A stretch of DNA of 64,000 nucleotides, from positions 1 through 64,000 of the forward strand of contig JANQPA010000041.1 in the NCBI GenBank assembly GCA_028285545.1, read 5' to 3'. A program made the position numbers and the translations under genes. This DNA is from Saprospiraceae bacterium. Its GTDB lineage: Bacteria; Bacteroidota; Bacteroidia; Chitinophagales; Saprospiraceae. Below, in pieces: positions 43,319-51,503 of this stretch (position 1 is the stretch's first letter; the number at the start of each line of letters is the position of its first letter). Under the pieces are notes generated by a model, which worked only from the letters and a program-made list of their open reading frames with translations, was not told the origin of the DNA and searched no databases.

Positions 43319-44419
43319 TTAAACTTTCTCTTTGGACCAGGCTTCAATTCCCCCTTTTAGATTATACAAATTGGTAAAGCCAAACTTACGTTCTAATTGT
43401 TCAATGGCTCTGGCGGAACGCCCTCCTGTTTTGCAATGGACAACCACCTTTTTAATTCTATCAATTTTATTGACATGCTGCAGGATTTCACCAATAGGAA
43501 TTAATTCTCCTCCCATGTTTGCCATTTCATATTCGTAGGGTTCCCTGACATCAATCAGTTGAAAATCCTCTTTATCATTCATCCACTTTTGTAAAACAGA
43601 AGCATCAATTTCTTTAAGATGTGATTCTCCAGGCATACAATATTCCTCATAAAAACTTAAGTCTTTAATTTCTACATCTGGATTCTTTCGAATTTTTAGG
43701 GTCCGGGTGGAGAAATCTGCAGTATCGAAAAGGAAAAGTCGGCCACTCAAAGGTTTTCCAACTCCACTTAATACCTTTATTACTTCATTGGCCTGAATCG
43801 ATCCGATTATTCCAGGAAGTACACCTAAAACTCCACCTTCAGCACAATTGGGGACTAAACCAGGTGGAGGTGGTTCTGGAAAAATATCTCTATAATTAGG
43901 CCCTCGGGTACCATCTTCTAATGGGTAATTAAAAACAGATACTTGACCTTCGAAACGAAAGATAGAAGCATATACATTTATTTTGCCGGTCAAAACACAG
44001 GCATCATTGACTAAATATCGGGTGGGAAAATTATCGGTGCCATCTGCTACTACATCGTATTTTGAAATTATTTCTATGGCATTATCTGGCAGTAGACGTT
44101 CCTGATATACTTCGATATGTATGTGTGGATTTAGGGCTTCCAGCTTTTTTTTGGCCATCTGTGCCTTAGATTCTCCTACATCCTCAACCGTATAAAGTAC
44201 CTGTCGTTGAAGATTGGATTGATCTACTACATCATCATCAATGATTCCAATTCTGCCAACTCCTGCAGCTCCCAGGTAAAGTAAAAGTGGAGATCCCAAA
44301 CCACCTGCCCCCACTACCAGGACACTGGCGTTTTTTAACTTCTCTTGCCCTTCCATGCCAAAATCAGGTAAGACAAAATGTCGGGCATATCTGTTTAATT
44401 CTTCGGTGCTGAATGACAT
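43319..44419 (-). CDS. MoeB/ThiF-like E1 adenylyltransferase fused to rhodanese
   Basis: A 366-residue protein. The first 240 residues are the E1-like ATP-binding fold (VLVVGAGGLGSPLLLYLGAAGVG, then DDDVVDQSNLQRQ; VADGTDNFPTRYLVND; NCAEGGVLGVLPG). The C-terminal 100 residues are a rhodanese domain with Cys in VVHCKTGGRSA. This pairing activates and thiolates a small sulfur-carrier protein for molybdopterin, thiamine or cysteine synthesis. No sulfur-carrier or pathway gene is adjacent, so the route is undetermined. Confidence 0.92.
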   Translation of the reverse strand: MSFSTEELNRYARHFVLPDFGMEGQEKLKNASVLVVGAGGLGSPLLLYLGAAGVGRIGIIDDDVVDQSNLQRQVLYTVEDVGESKAQMAKKKLEALNPHIHIEVYQERLLPDNAIEIISKYDVVADGTDNFPTRYLVNDACVLTGKINVYASIFRFEGQVSVFNYPLEDGTRGPNYRDIFPEPPPPGLVPNCAEGGVLGVLPGIIGSIQANEVIKVLSGVGKPLSGRLFLFDTADFSTRTLKIRKNPDVEIKDLSFYEEYCMPGESHLKEIDASVLQKWMNDKEDFQLIDVREPYEYEMANMGGELIPIGEILQHVNKIDRIKKVVVHCKTGGRSARAIEQLERKFGFTNLYNLKGGIEAWSKEKV

Positions 44420-44516
44420 TTAAAATCTATTGCTTTTATAGATAAACCCTTAAAAGCTGATTTTGATTAGGGATAATTATCTTTTTCTAAATTGGGCTAT
44501 CTCGTTTACGAGGTCT

Positions 44517-44570
44517 GGAAAATAGTCTTAAGACCATTTTAGTTTTCTATTTCAGCGTAAAGGCTGAAAA
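44517..44570. terminator. Two hairpins after the tyrosine operon
   Basis: Downstream of the YCII gene (minus strand), TTTCAGC and GCTGAAA (44550-44556 with 44563-44569) form a stem. A near-perfect palindrome, 44519-44540 with one mismatch and an AAGACCATTTT-like arm, follows. Neither has a strong U run; together they probably end the transcript. Confidence 0.45.
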
Positions 44571-44613
44571 CCTGACACCCTAAAGGGTATACTCCAACTT
44601 ATTATATTTTTTA

Positions 44614-45123
44614 CTAAAAAGACAATTTCGCTGCTTTGGGATGCATGTCATTTAACAATTGTAAGGACGCAGTGCCATACCAAGGATGCAATTCCATTAC
44701 CAAGCTGCCAGCTTGAATGGCAGGATCGGATTCTGTAAGAGCCCGTGCTTCCTCTACTGAGGAGGTGTTGAAGATATAAATACCTCGGAAAGTTTCATTT
44801 CCATCTATAAAAGGACCGGCTAAGATTAATTTGCCCGCTTCCGCCAATCGACCAATATTGGCCATATGTGCCGCTTGTAATTCTGCTGCCTTTACAGAAT
44901 CCTGAGTTCGATTAGGGCCCGTTTTCAAAAAGGCAAAAACATAACTCTTCATTCCATAATCATCAGCACCTAATTTTTCAGCAAGTGCTGCATCATAGGA
45001 GTTATCTTCTGAAGAAGTTTCTTCCTCAGTTGGTGTAAGTTCAGAATTTTCTTGGGTGGCAGGAGTACATGAAATAGAAAAAAGAAGAAAAGAGAAAAGG
45101 CTAAAAGCAATAATAATTCTCAT
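44614..45123 (-). CDS. YCII-domain lipoprotein
   Basis: ATG at 45123 gives 169 residues; a longer frame from upstream includes unlikely membrane sequence. Lipobox SISC follows a hydrophobic signal (MRIIIAFSLF). The mature domain has the YCII fold: YVFAFLKTGPNRTQDS, HMANIGRLAEAGKLILAGPF and RGIYIFNTSSVEEARALTESDPAI. YCII proteins are small ferredoxin-like domains, some of them in degradation pathways. It lies 160 bases after fahA, perhaps in the same operon. Confidence 0.85.
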   Translation of the reverse strand: MRIIIAFSLFSFLLFSISCTPATQENSELTPTEEETSSEDNSYDAALAEKLGADDYGMKSYVFAFLKTGPNRTQDSVKAAELQAAHMANIGRLAEAGKLILAGPFIDGNETFRGIYIFNTSSVEEARALTESDPAIQAGSLVMELHPWYGTASLQLLNDMHPKAAKLSF

Positions 45124-45283
45124 AGTTGATTTTGTTAAAGGTATAAGGAAAAGTAGAAAGCTAATATAAAAAGCCATGCCTAAATTCTTTTTCAAAGATA
45201 GACATGACTTTATAAAAATGATTGGAAAAAATTTACCTATCAAAGTCTAAAACCCGTTTTGTAAGGGCAGTTTTCTATTGAAT

Positions 45284-46534
45284 TTAATCTACTGGTAACA
45301 CTTTATTCCTCACTTCTCCAAAACCTACCCGGATACCTTCTTTTTCTCCATACCCCCTCATAATAACAGTATCGTGATCCATAATGAATTTTCTTTGTTC
45401 TCCACCCGCTAAAGTTAGCGGTTTTTGACCACGCCAGCTTAATTCTAACATGGAGCCATAACTTTCGGGTGTTGGACCACTGATGGTACCACTGGCACAC
45501 ATATCTCCTACATTCACATTACATCCATTCACCGTATGATGAGCTAGTTGCTGACAGATGTTCCAGTACATATATTTAAAATTCGTCTGAGAGATCACGG
45601 TTTCCTGACCTGATTCTGGTGCTAGAGCTACTTCCAGATTAAGATCAAAACGATGCTTACCTTTCGATTCTAAATAAGGCAACACCTCCACATCCTGTGG
45701 ATAATTATCTATTCGGAATGGATCCAATGCTTCAAGTGGTACGATCCAGGGAGAAACGGAAGAAGCAAAACTTTTACCCAGAAATGGCCCTAAAGGTACG
45801 TACTCCCATTTTTGAATATCCCTTGCGGACCAATCATTGAATAACATCATCCCAAAAATATAATCCTCGGCATTATCCACTGAAATGCGTTCTCCAAGCT
45901 TTGTTTCCTGACCAATCACAAAGGCCATTTCCAATTCAAAATCCAATAATCTGGAAGCTCCAAAAACAGGCTTACTAGCATCCGCTGGAATGGTTTGTCC
46001 CATAGGTCGCTTGATTGGGGTTCCGGAGATAACAATGGAGGACGCCCGACCATGATAACCTACTGGTAAATGCTTCCAGTTGGGCAGCAAAGCATTTTCG
46101 GGATCGCGAAACATCATCCCAACATTAGTAGCATGCTCTTTACTGGAATAAAAATCAGTATAGTCCCCGACGTGGATGGGCATCTTCATGGTGGCCTCAG
46201 ATTGAGCAACCAACACTCTTTCCGCAAAAGGTTTCAATTCTTCATTCTCAGTAGACAATAAAGAGGTGATCCGATCTCGAAATCTTTTCCATACTGGCTT
46301 GCCCAGAGCCATAAAATCGTTTAACAGTTCTTTTTTGAATACCCCCAAGGGCATTTTTAAGTCATCAAGTAAACCAGTACCTGACAGCTCTCGCAAATCT
46401 AAAATCTGTGCTCCAATGGCAATCCCTGGTCGGTCTCCTCGATCTGCTGTTGAAAAGATTCCGTAGGGAAGGTTGTATATAGTAAAGTCAGATTGGGATG
46501 GAATATCCACCCATGATTCTAGTTTTTTTGACAT
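45284..46534 (-). CDS. fahA: Fumarylacetoacetase
   Basis: A 416-residue enzyme splitting fumarylacetoacetate to fumarate and acetoacetate, the last step of tyrosine catabolism. Signs: N-terminal FTIYNLPYGIFST, Ca/Mg site segments DFELEMAFVIG and NDWSARDIQKWEYVPLGPFLGKSF, and GDMCASGTISGP near the C-terminus. It is ten bases after hppD in the same direction. Maleylacetoacetate isomerase is not in this window, so that step must be met elsewhere or non-enzymatically. Confidence 0.96.
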   Translation of the reverse strand: MSKKLESWVDIPSQSDFTIYNLPYGIFSTADRGDRPGIAIGAQILDLRELSGTGLLDDLKMPLGVFKKELLNDFMALGKPVWKRFRDRITSLLSTENEELKPFAERVLVAQSEATMKMPIHVGDYTDFYSSKEHATNVGMMFRDPENALLPNWKHLPVGYHGRASSIVISGTPIKRPMGQTIPADASKPVFGASRLLDFELEMAFVIGQETKLGERISVDNAEDYIFGMMLFNDWSARDIQKWEYVPLGPFLGKSFASSVSPWIVPLEALDPFRIDNYPQDVEVLPYLESKGKHRFDLNLEVALAPESGQETVISQTNFKYMYWNICQQLAHHTVNGCNVNVGDMCASGTISGPTPESYGSMLELSWRGQKPLTLAGGEQRKFIMDHDTVIMRGYGEKEGIRVGFGEVRNKVLPVD

Positions 46535-46544
46535 GTTTCCTTTT

Positions 46545-47684
46545 TTACAAAGTACCTCTCAACTCTTGTTCTCTTTCAATGGCCTCAAATAATGCTTTAA
46601 AATTACCCTTTCCAAAAGAATTGGCTCCCTTGCGCTGGATGATTTCAAAAAACATGGTTGGCCTTGGTTCAACGGGTTTGGTAAAAATTTGAAGCAAATA
46701 ACCTTCATCATCCCGATCTACCAGGATACCCAGGTCTTTCAGAGAGTCAATATCTTCATCAATTTCGCCTACTCTTTCGATCAGAGTATCGTAATAATTA
46801 GTGGGGACACGCAAAAACTCAACCCCTCTACTTTTCAGGGCATTTACAGTACCTAAAATATCATTGGTAGCTACTGCAATGTGCTGAACACCGGCACCAT
46901 GATAAAAATCCAAATATTCTTCTACCTGAGATTTCTTTAAACCAGCGGCAGGTTCGTTAATAGGGAATTTGATGCGTCCATTTCCATTGCTCATCACCTT
47001 ACTCATCAAAGCTGTGTATTCTGTGGAAATGTCTTTATCATCAAAAGAAAGGATTTGAGTAAAGCCCATCACATCCTGATAAAAGTTAACCCAGTGATCC
47101 ATTTGACCCAACTCTACATTTCCCACCATATGATCTACATATTTTAGCCCTACTTCAGAAGGTCGATATTCTGGCTCCCACTTTACATATCCAGGTAGGA
47201 AGATGCCATTATAGTTTTTTCGCTCAATGAAGAGGTGAATCGTTTCACCATAGGTATAGATACCCGACATTTTAATCTCACCATACTCATCCTCTTTAAC
47301 TTTGGTTTCCATATATGGCTTAGCTCCTCTTTTTACCGTTTCCTGGAAAGAATGTTCGGCATCTTCGACCCACATGGCTACAATTTTGACTCCATCACCG
47401 TGTTGATCAATGTGCCTTCCAATATCCGTGCCCGGATGCAAAGGCGAGCTAAGAACCAATCGAATTTTATCCTGAACTAAAACATAGGACTCCCTGTCCT
47501 TTCTCCCTGTCTGGAGTCCGGAATAAGCCAAGGGTTGAAAGCCAAAAGCGGTTTGATAATAATGAGCAGCCTGACGGCAATTTCCAACATAAAGTTCAAT
47601 AAAATCTGTCCCTAAAATAGGCAGGAAGTCATCTGCATCTCCAAAAATTTTAGGTACAACATCATTTTTTAGATCCGTAATCAT
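46545..47684 (-). CDS. hppD: 4-Hydroxyphenylpyruvate dioxygenase
   Basis: A 379-residue Fe(II) enzyme converting 4-hydroxyphenylpyruvate to homogentisate. Two VOC domains are visible; iron ligands by family comparison are His in YVDHMVGNV, His in GVQHIAVAT and Glu in MFFEIIQR. C-terminal NSFGKGNFKALFEAIEREQ is a signature. It sits between hmgA and fahA, 32 bases after hmgA. Regulation is presumably shared through the hmgA promoter. Confidence 0.96.
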   Translation of the reverse strand: MITDLKNDVVPKIFGDADDFLPILGTDFIELYVGNCRQAAHYYQTAFGFQPLAYSGLQTGRKDRESYVLVQDKIRLVLSSPLHPGTDIGRHIDQHGDGVKIVAMWVEDAEHSFQETVKRGAKPYMETKVKEDEYGEIKMSGIYTYGETIHLFIERKNYNGIFLPGYVKWEPEYRPSEVGLKYVDHMVGNVELGQMDHWVNFYQDVMGFTQILSFDDKDISTEYTALMSKVMSNGNGRIKFPINEPAAGLKKSQVEEYLDFYHGAGVQHIAVATNDILGTVNALKSRGVEFLRVPTNYYDTLIERVGEIDEDIDSLKDLGILVDRDDEGYLLQIFTKPVEPRPTMFFEIIQRKGANSFGKGNFKALFEAIEREQELRGTL

Positions 47685-47716
47685 AATTTGGTTTTTAATA
47701 ATTGTCTTTAAAAATT

Positions 47717-48892
47717 TTACACCCCTGCTAATTCAGGAGCTAACCAGGATTTGTAGTAATCCCCATCATCAATTTTAAGAGCTGCCTCAGTTACCATTAA
47801 GGGGCGGAAAGTATCAACCATAACCGCCAATTCATGGGTTTCTTTTTTTCCTAAACTCCTTTCCATTGCTCCGGGCTGAGGGCCATGCGGGATTCCGCCA
47901 GGATGTAGGGTGATGTATCCAGGCTTAATATCATTTCGACTCATAAAATCACCATCTACATAATACAGTACCTCTTCTGAGTCAATATTACTATGATTAT
48001 AAGGTGCAGGTACTGCCTCCGGATGATAATCATACAGCCGTGGGCAGAATGAGCAAACCACAAAACTGCTGGTTTCAAATGTTTGATGAACTGGTGGTGG
48101 CTGATGTACACGGCCAGTAATCGGTTCAAAATTGTGGATCGAGAATCCATAAGGGAAGTTGTATCCATCCCAACCCACAACATCGAAGGGGTGAGTGGCA
48201 TAGACCACTTCATGAATCACTCCCTGCTTGCGGATTTTCATGTGGAAATCCCCAGTTTCATCGTGAGTTTCCAATTCGCCTGGCAATTTATAGTCTCGCT
48301 CGCAGAAAGGGGCATGCTCCTGCATTTGACCAAAATAATTTCGATATCGCTTAGGCGTGTAGATTGGACTGAAGGAATCAACATAAAAAATGCAGTTGTC
48401 AGAAGTTTCAAAGTCCAACTGGTAAATCATCCCTCTTGGAATAATGAGGTAGTCTCCATATTCGAAGGGGATATTCCCCAGCATCGTCCGAAGTGTGCCA
48501 TTTCCGCGATGAATGAATAACATTTCATCGGCATCTGCATTTTTGTAGAAATAATCTTTAACAGAATTCCTAGGCATGGCTATACCAATGTGACAGTCGC
48601 TGTTAACGAGGAGAGGGGTGCGGGCTTCCAGGTAATCATCTTTAGGATCCACATCCCAGCCCTTTAGTTTCCTGGATAAAATATTTTTGTCCACCGCAAT
48701 TTTAGGACTGGCATCAATTTGTCCCAAAATGGCTTTTATTTGGGTAGGACGATGAGTGTGATACAAGATAGATGACATTCCAGAGAAGCCTTCCGTTCCG
48801 AAAACCTGCTCATAATAATATCCTCCATTTGGTTTTTTGAAGATGGTGTGCCTTTTGGACGGCACTTGTCCGACTTTATGATAGATTGGCAT
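47717..48892 (-). CDS. hmgA: Homogentisate 1,2-dioxygenase
   Basis: A 391-residue iron enzyme that opens the homogentisate ring to maleylacetoacetate. The C-terminal HPGGIPHGPQPGAMERSLG segment holds iron-ligand His residues, and YVDGDFMSRND the associated acidic residue; the domain is cupin-like. It is the compact form of about 390 residues rather than the 440-residue animal type. First gene of the tyrosine degradation operon, with a good TTTG-N20-TAnnTTTG promoter and an operator-like dyad in its leader. Confidence 0.95.
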   Translation of the reverse strand: MPIYHKVGQVPSKRHTIFKKPNGGYYYEQVFGTEGFSGMSSILYHTHRPTQIKAILGQIDASPKIAVDKNILSRKLKGWDVDPKDDYLEARTPLLVNSDCHIGIAMPRNSVKDYFYKNADADEMLFIHRGNGTLRTMLGNIPFEYGDYLIIPRGMIYQLDFETSDNCIFYVDSFSPIYTPKRYRNYFGQMQEHAPFCERDYKLPGELETHDETGDFHMKIRKQGVIHEVVYATHPFDVVGWDGYNFPYGFSIHNFEPITGRVHQPPPVHQTFETSSFVVCSFCPRLYDYHPEAVPAPYNHSNIDSEEVLYYVDGDFMSRNDIKPGYITLHPGGIPHGPQPGAMERSLGKKETHELAVMVDTFRPLMVTEAALKIDDGDYYKSWLAPELAGV

Positions 48893-48906
48893 AAGCGATA
48901 AATTAA

Positions 48907-48918
48907 TTGTCTTGACAA
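48907..48918. promoter_or_regulatory. Operator-like dyad in the hmgA leader
   Basis: TTGTCTTGACAA is a perfect 5+2+5 dyad with ATTAA/TTAAT extensions around it (48902-48926). It lies 15 bases before the hmgA ATG and 12 bases downstream of the -7 box, where a repressor would block initiation. The regulator is not in this window as far as can be told. Confidence 0.5.
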
Positions 48919-48930
48919 TAATTAATAAAA

Positions 48931-48962
48931 CAAATATACCTGGGTTCTATCAAAAAAGCAAA
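48931..48962 (-). promoter_or_regulatory. Bacteroidota promoter for the tyrosine catabolic operon
   Basis: On the minus strand, TTTG (48959-48962), a 20-base spacer and TATATTTG (48931-48938) match the TTTG/TAnnTTTG consensus and spacing. It drives hmgA-hppD-fahA, 38 bases before the ATG. Confidence 0.7.
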
Positions 48963-48974
48963 TAGAATGGATAA

Positions 48975-49017
48975 AAAAAGAATGGTGTTTAGCCCGGGGC
49001 TAAACACCATTCTTTTT
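48975..49017. terminator. 43-bp perfect palindrome with embedded stop
   Basis: 21-base arms and a single central base (48996). The TAG stop of the minus-strand DKNYY gene is at 49000-49002 in the right arm. The outer arms end in A/T runs, so on the minus strand the hairpin is followed by U residues, a real intrinsic terminator. The hmgA promoter lies just beyond it. Confidence 0.85.
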
Positions 49018-49452
49018 AAAAGTTTCGACTACTTGTTGATATCTGTAGCGGTGAAATCGATCTTTAGATTCTCCTTTTTCCAGGATCTCAAAATTTTCAG
49101 GATCATCGCTGATTTTGCTGTGTCGGAAGTATACATGATCCGCATCGCGGCTAAACTTCCAGGTATAATCCAGTACTTTGAAGGTTTTGGGGTCACATCC
49201 TTTGATGAGGCGGCCATCCAGATAAGCATGATTTTTATCCTTAGCATAGGTACTCATCATTATTTTAAAACTTGGAGCATGAGCCCCTGCAATTTCTCTC
49301 TTTTCTACCTTCCAGGTCTGTGAGTTCACTTTTTGGTGAATTACTTTTTCTCCTTCTATTTTATAGGTGAAATTTTTGACACAATATAATAAGGCCGCAA
49401 AGCCAATCAACATTATTCCAAATACGGGTGCTAAAACGGAAAAGATTTTCAT
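49000..49452 (-). CDS. DKNYY family protein, membrane anchored
   Basis: A 150-residue protein with one N-terminal membrane segment (about 5-27). The rest resembles DKNYY-type repeat proteins: TYAKDKNHAYLDGRLIKGCDPKTFKVLDYTW and SRDADHVYFRHSKISDDPENFEIL. These repeats have unknown function and often follow a signal anchor. Its stop codon is inside the palindrome at 48975-49017. Monocistronic. Confidence 0.75.
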   Translation of the reverse strand: MKIFSVLAPVFGIMLIGFAALLYCVKNFTYKIEGEKVIHQKVNSQTWKVEKREIAGAHAPSFKIMMSTYAKDKNHAYLDGRLIKGCDPKTFKVLDYTWKFSRDADHVYFRHSKISDDPENFEILEKGESKDRFHRYRYQQVVETFKKNGV

Positions 49453-49608
49453 ATCATTTGGTTTTTTGAGGTCATTCTTTTAATCATCAGCAAGATACAT
49501 GAGCTCATATTTCAATTAAAGGTTGTATCAGTGAACTGAGAAATGTTTGTAGTGAAATGATCATTCATATTCCACTACTTCCTTTTCCCTCTTCACTTCA
49601 ATTAAATA

Positions 49609-49645
49609 ACTACTAAGTAGTCGTTGACCCTACCTTTGAGTCAAC
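49609..49645. promoter_or_regulatory. Promoter candidate and nested dyads upstream of the beta-helix gene
   Basis: TACCTTTG at 49631-49638 fits TAnnTTTG. Around it are ACTACTAAGTAGT (49609-49621), a 13-base palindrome, and TTGAC...GTCAA (49624-49628 with 49640-49644), which straddles the box. No TTTG -33 element is at the expected distance. Possible regulated promoter. Confidence 0.35.
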
Positions 49646-49668
49646 TTTTAAACTAAAAAACCAAAAAA

Positions 49669-50970
49669 ATGAAAACAAGTATTATTCTTGCCTTGACACT
49701 TAGCCTGGGTGCTACAGGTCTCACAGCACAAAACGAAACTGGTAAAGATTATTATGTATCTCAAAACATGGGTAAAGGCCGCTTGGGATCCAAAGAGCAA
49801 CCAGCAAAAGATTTAGCTGCCATCAGTGGTTTTCTAAAAGCTGGAGATCGTGTACATATTGCAGCTGGAGAATATGTCAGCAAAACCAAAAGAGGAACGG
49901 ACATCATTGAAGTGCCCGTTTCTATCTACGGAGGATATAACGATGATTTTAGCCAAAGAGATCCCTGGGGAAAATATAAAACCGTTTTAACAGGAACCAA
50001 TGATTACGCAACCTCTGAAACTACAGAACGCCTGGCCATTTTCACCGACAAAAAATTTCGTAACTGGAAGGGGACCATCGTTGTAGATGGACTAATCGTT
50101 AATAATGGCCCACGAAACCGTTATGCTACCGACAAGCGTCAACTATTACTAAGAAATGCTAATCCCGGATCAGGTCAGGGTCCTACGCCTGCACGCCCTG
50201 GTATAAAAGTCAGAGTAGGTGCGGAAACCATGGTAGAGGTGAGAAATTGTGTCATCATCAATAGTGGCTCTTCACAAGGCGTATTAGAAGTACAACTAGG
50301 AAGAGATGGCAAGGGAGTCATAGAAAATAACTTAATTGTCAATAATACCGGAGAAGGTATTTATTGTCAGACCAATTTCCACAATGAGCAGGGATCGCCA
50401 GAATTTTTGGTACGCAATAATACCATTCTATTTTCCTGGACTTATGATGGAGTTGCTACCCGTGGAGGTTCTTCTCTCATGATGGATACTTATACTAAAG
50501 TAACTGCTGAGAATAATATCTTTGGATTCGGAGATATGGGAGGAGTGAATAACATCAAGAAGTGTAAGAGTTTGGTTCTTACAGGCAATCTGTTTTTTGG
50601 TCACAAAAAGTTTGACTACAGAGAATTTCGTTCTGACTTTCCACTGGAAGAACTAGAAGATTATGCTGAATTCCTAGATCCTCATAGTGCAGGTAATGCC
50701 TCTAAAATGGTCAAATTGCCAGTCAATGAATCGTGGGCTAAATTGTACTTTGGCAGAGTTCAGATCAGCAGGGAAGAAATTGATGCTTCAGTGACAGTTT
50801 CAAATTCAGGAGCCAATCAATTGCGCAGTATCCTTGGATTGCCCTTGCAGGGAAGTACGGTATCAAAGGATGTGGATATCTGGTTACATGAAATGGATTT
50901 GGCAGATGGGATTAAATTAGGAATGCAACAGTATGAAGGTAAAGGATGTAAAAAGCCATCGGTAAAATAA
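49669..50970 (+). CDS. Exported right-handed beta-helix protein
   Basis: A 433-residue protein with signal peptide ending near residue 20 (TGLTAQ). Repeats of short strands with Asn/Gly turns (VENNLIVNNTGEGIYC-like, FLVRNNTILFSW, VEVRNCVIINSG) are typical of parallel beta-helix proteins such as polysaccharide lyases and adhesins. The N-terminus (DYYVSQNMGKGRLGSKEQPAKDL and IYGGYNDDFSQRDP) is the usual Bacteroidota beta-helix start. No catalytic site was seen. Its stop lies in the terminator with the convergent receiver gene. Confidence 0.85.
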   Translation: MKTSIILALTLSLGATGLTAQNETGKDYYVSQNMGKGRLGSKEQPAKDLAAISGFLKAGDRVHIAAGEYVSKTKRGTDIIEVPVSIYGGYNDDFSQRDPWGKYKTVLTGTNDYATSETTERLAIFTDKKFRNWKGTIVVDGLIVNNGPRNRYATDKRQLLLRNANPGSGQGPTPARPGIKVRVGAETMVEVRNCVIINSGSSQGVLEVQLGRDGKGVIENNLIVNNTGEGIYCQTNFHNEQGSPEFLVRNNTILFSWTYDGVATRGGSSLMMDTYTKVTAENNIFGFGDMGGVNNIKKCKSLVLTGNLFFGHKKFDYREFRSDFPLEELEDYAEFLDPHSAGNASKMVKLPVNESWAKLYFGRVQISREEIDASVTVSNSGANQLRSILGLPLQGSTVSKDVDIWLHEMDLADGIKLGMQQYEGKGCKKPSVK

Positions 50971-51012
50971 ATAAAAAAAGCGGGGCCTTTCAGCCCCGCT
51001 TTTTTTATTTAT
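50967..51012. terminator. Bidirectional terminator containing both convergent stop codons
   Basis: 20-base perfect arms (50967-50986 with 50993-51012), GC-rich stem ends (GCGGGGC/GCCCCGC) and flanking A/T runs give U tails on both strands. The plus-strand TAA is at 50968-50970, the minus-strand TAA at 51009-51011. A single structure serves both genes. Confidence 0.93.
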
Positions 51013-51395
51013 GATTCAAGTTCTTTTTGAATAAGCTTTCTCAATTCTTCTACATTCCAGGGCTTGGTAATACACTTTGCCACTTTACCCTCTTTCATAG
51101 CTTTATTAATCGGCTTCATTTCACTATAACCTGTCACAATAATTCGCACAGGTGTGGGAAAATTCTCCATCATGGCTTCAAAAAATTCTACTCCTGTCAT
51201 TTCGGGCATGCGTTGATCAGAAAGGATAAGATCAAAAGATCTATCTCTAAGCAATTTAAGCGCTTCTTCTCCTCCTTCGGCAGTAGTTACATCATAAAAA
51301 CGACGAAATACCGATCTGAAAGCTAGAAGATTATCCGCTTCATCATCAACATATAATATGCTATATTTTTTTGCCATTAAAGCACGGTCTGACAT
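51009..51395 (-). CDS. Response regulator without output domain
   Basis: A 128-residue single receiver. Acidic pair Asp17-Asp18 in VDDEAD, acceptor Asp60 (LILSDQRMPEMTG), Thr in IVTGYS and Lys in TKPWNVEEL. No output domain. It follows the second TPR-kinase by 105 bases, across a 50-bp palindrome, matching the layout at 25986-26060. It is probably the target of one or both upstream kinases. Confidence 0.92.
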   Translation of the reverse strand: MSDRALMAKKYSILYVDDEADNLLAFRSVFRRFYDVTTAEGGEEALKLLRDRSFDLILSDQRMPEMTGVEFFEAMMENFPTPVRIIVTGYSEMKPINKAMKEGKVAKCITKPWNVEELRKLIQKELES

Positions 51396-51453
51396 GAACT
51401 TAAATTTACAATAAAAATTTAAGAGAATGATATCTAAGATACAACAACAAAGA

Positions 51454-51503
51454 TAATTTACAGATGGTAGGCGGCTGGCCAGCGGCCTACCATCTGTAAA
51501 TTA
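51454..51503. terminator. 50-bp near-perfect palindrome with embedded stop
   Basis: Palindromic over 50 bases except for one G-G mismatch pair in the core. AT-rich ends and a GC-rich core (GGCTGGCC) resemble 4752-4802 and 25981-26034. The TAA of the upstream kinase lies at 51501-51503, at one end. No U run follows on the minus strand; attenuator or mRNA-stability element between kinase and receiver. Confidence 0.68.

Noticed and set aside
45124..45243. N-terminal extension of the YCII lipoprotein
   Set aside because: The lipoprotein signal begins at ATG 45123; sequence before it looks like intergenic DNA read as hydrophobic peptide.
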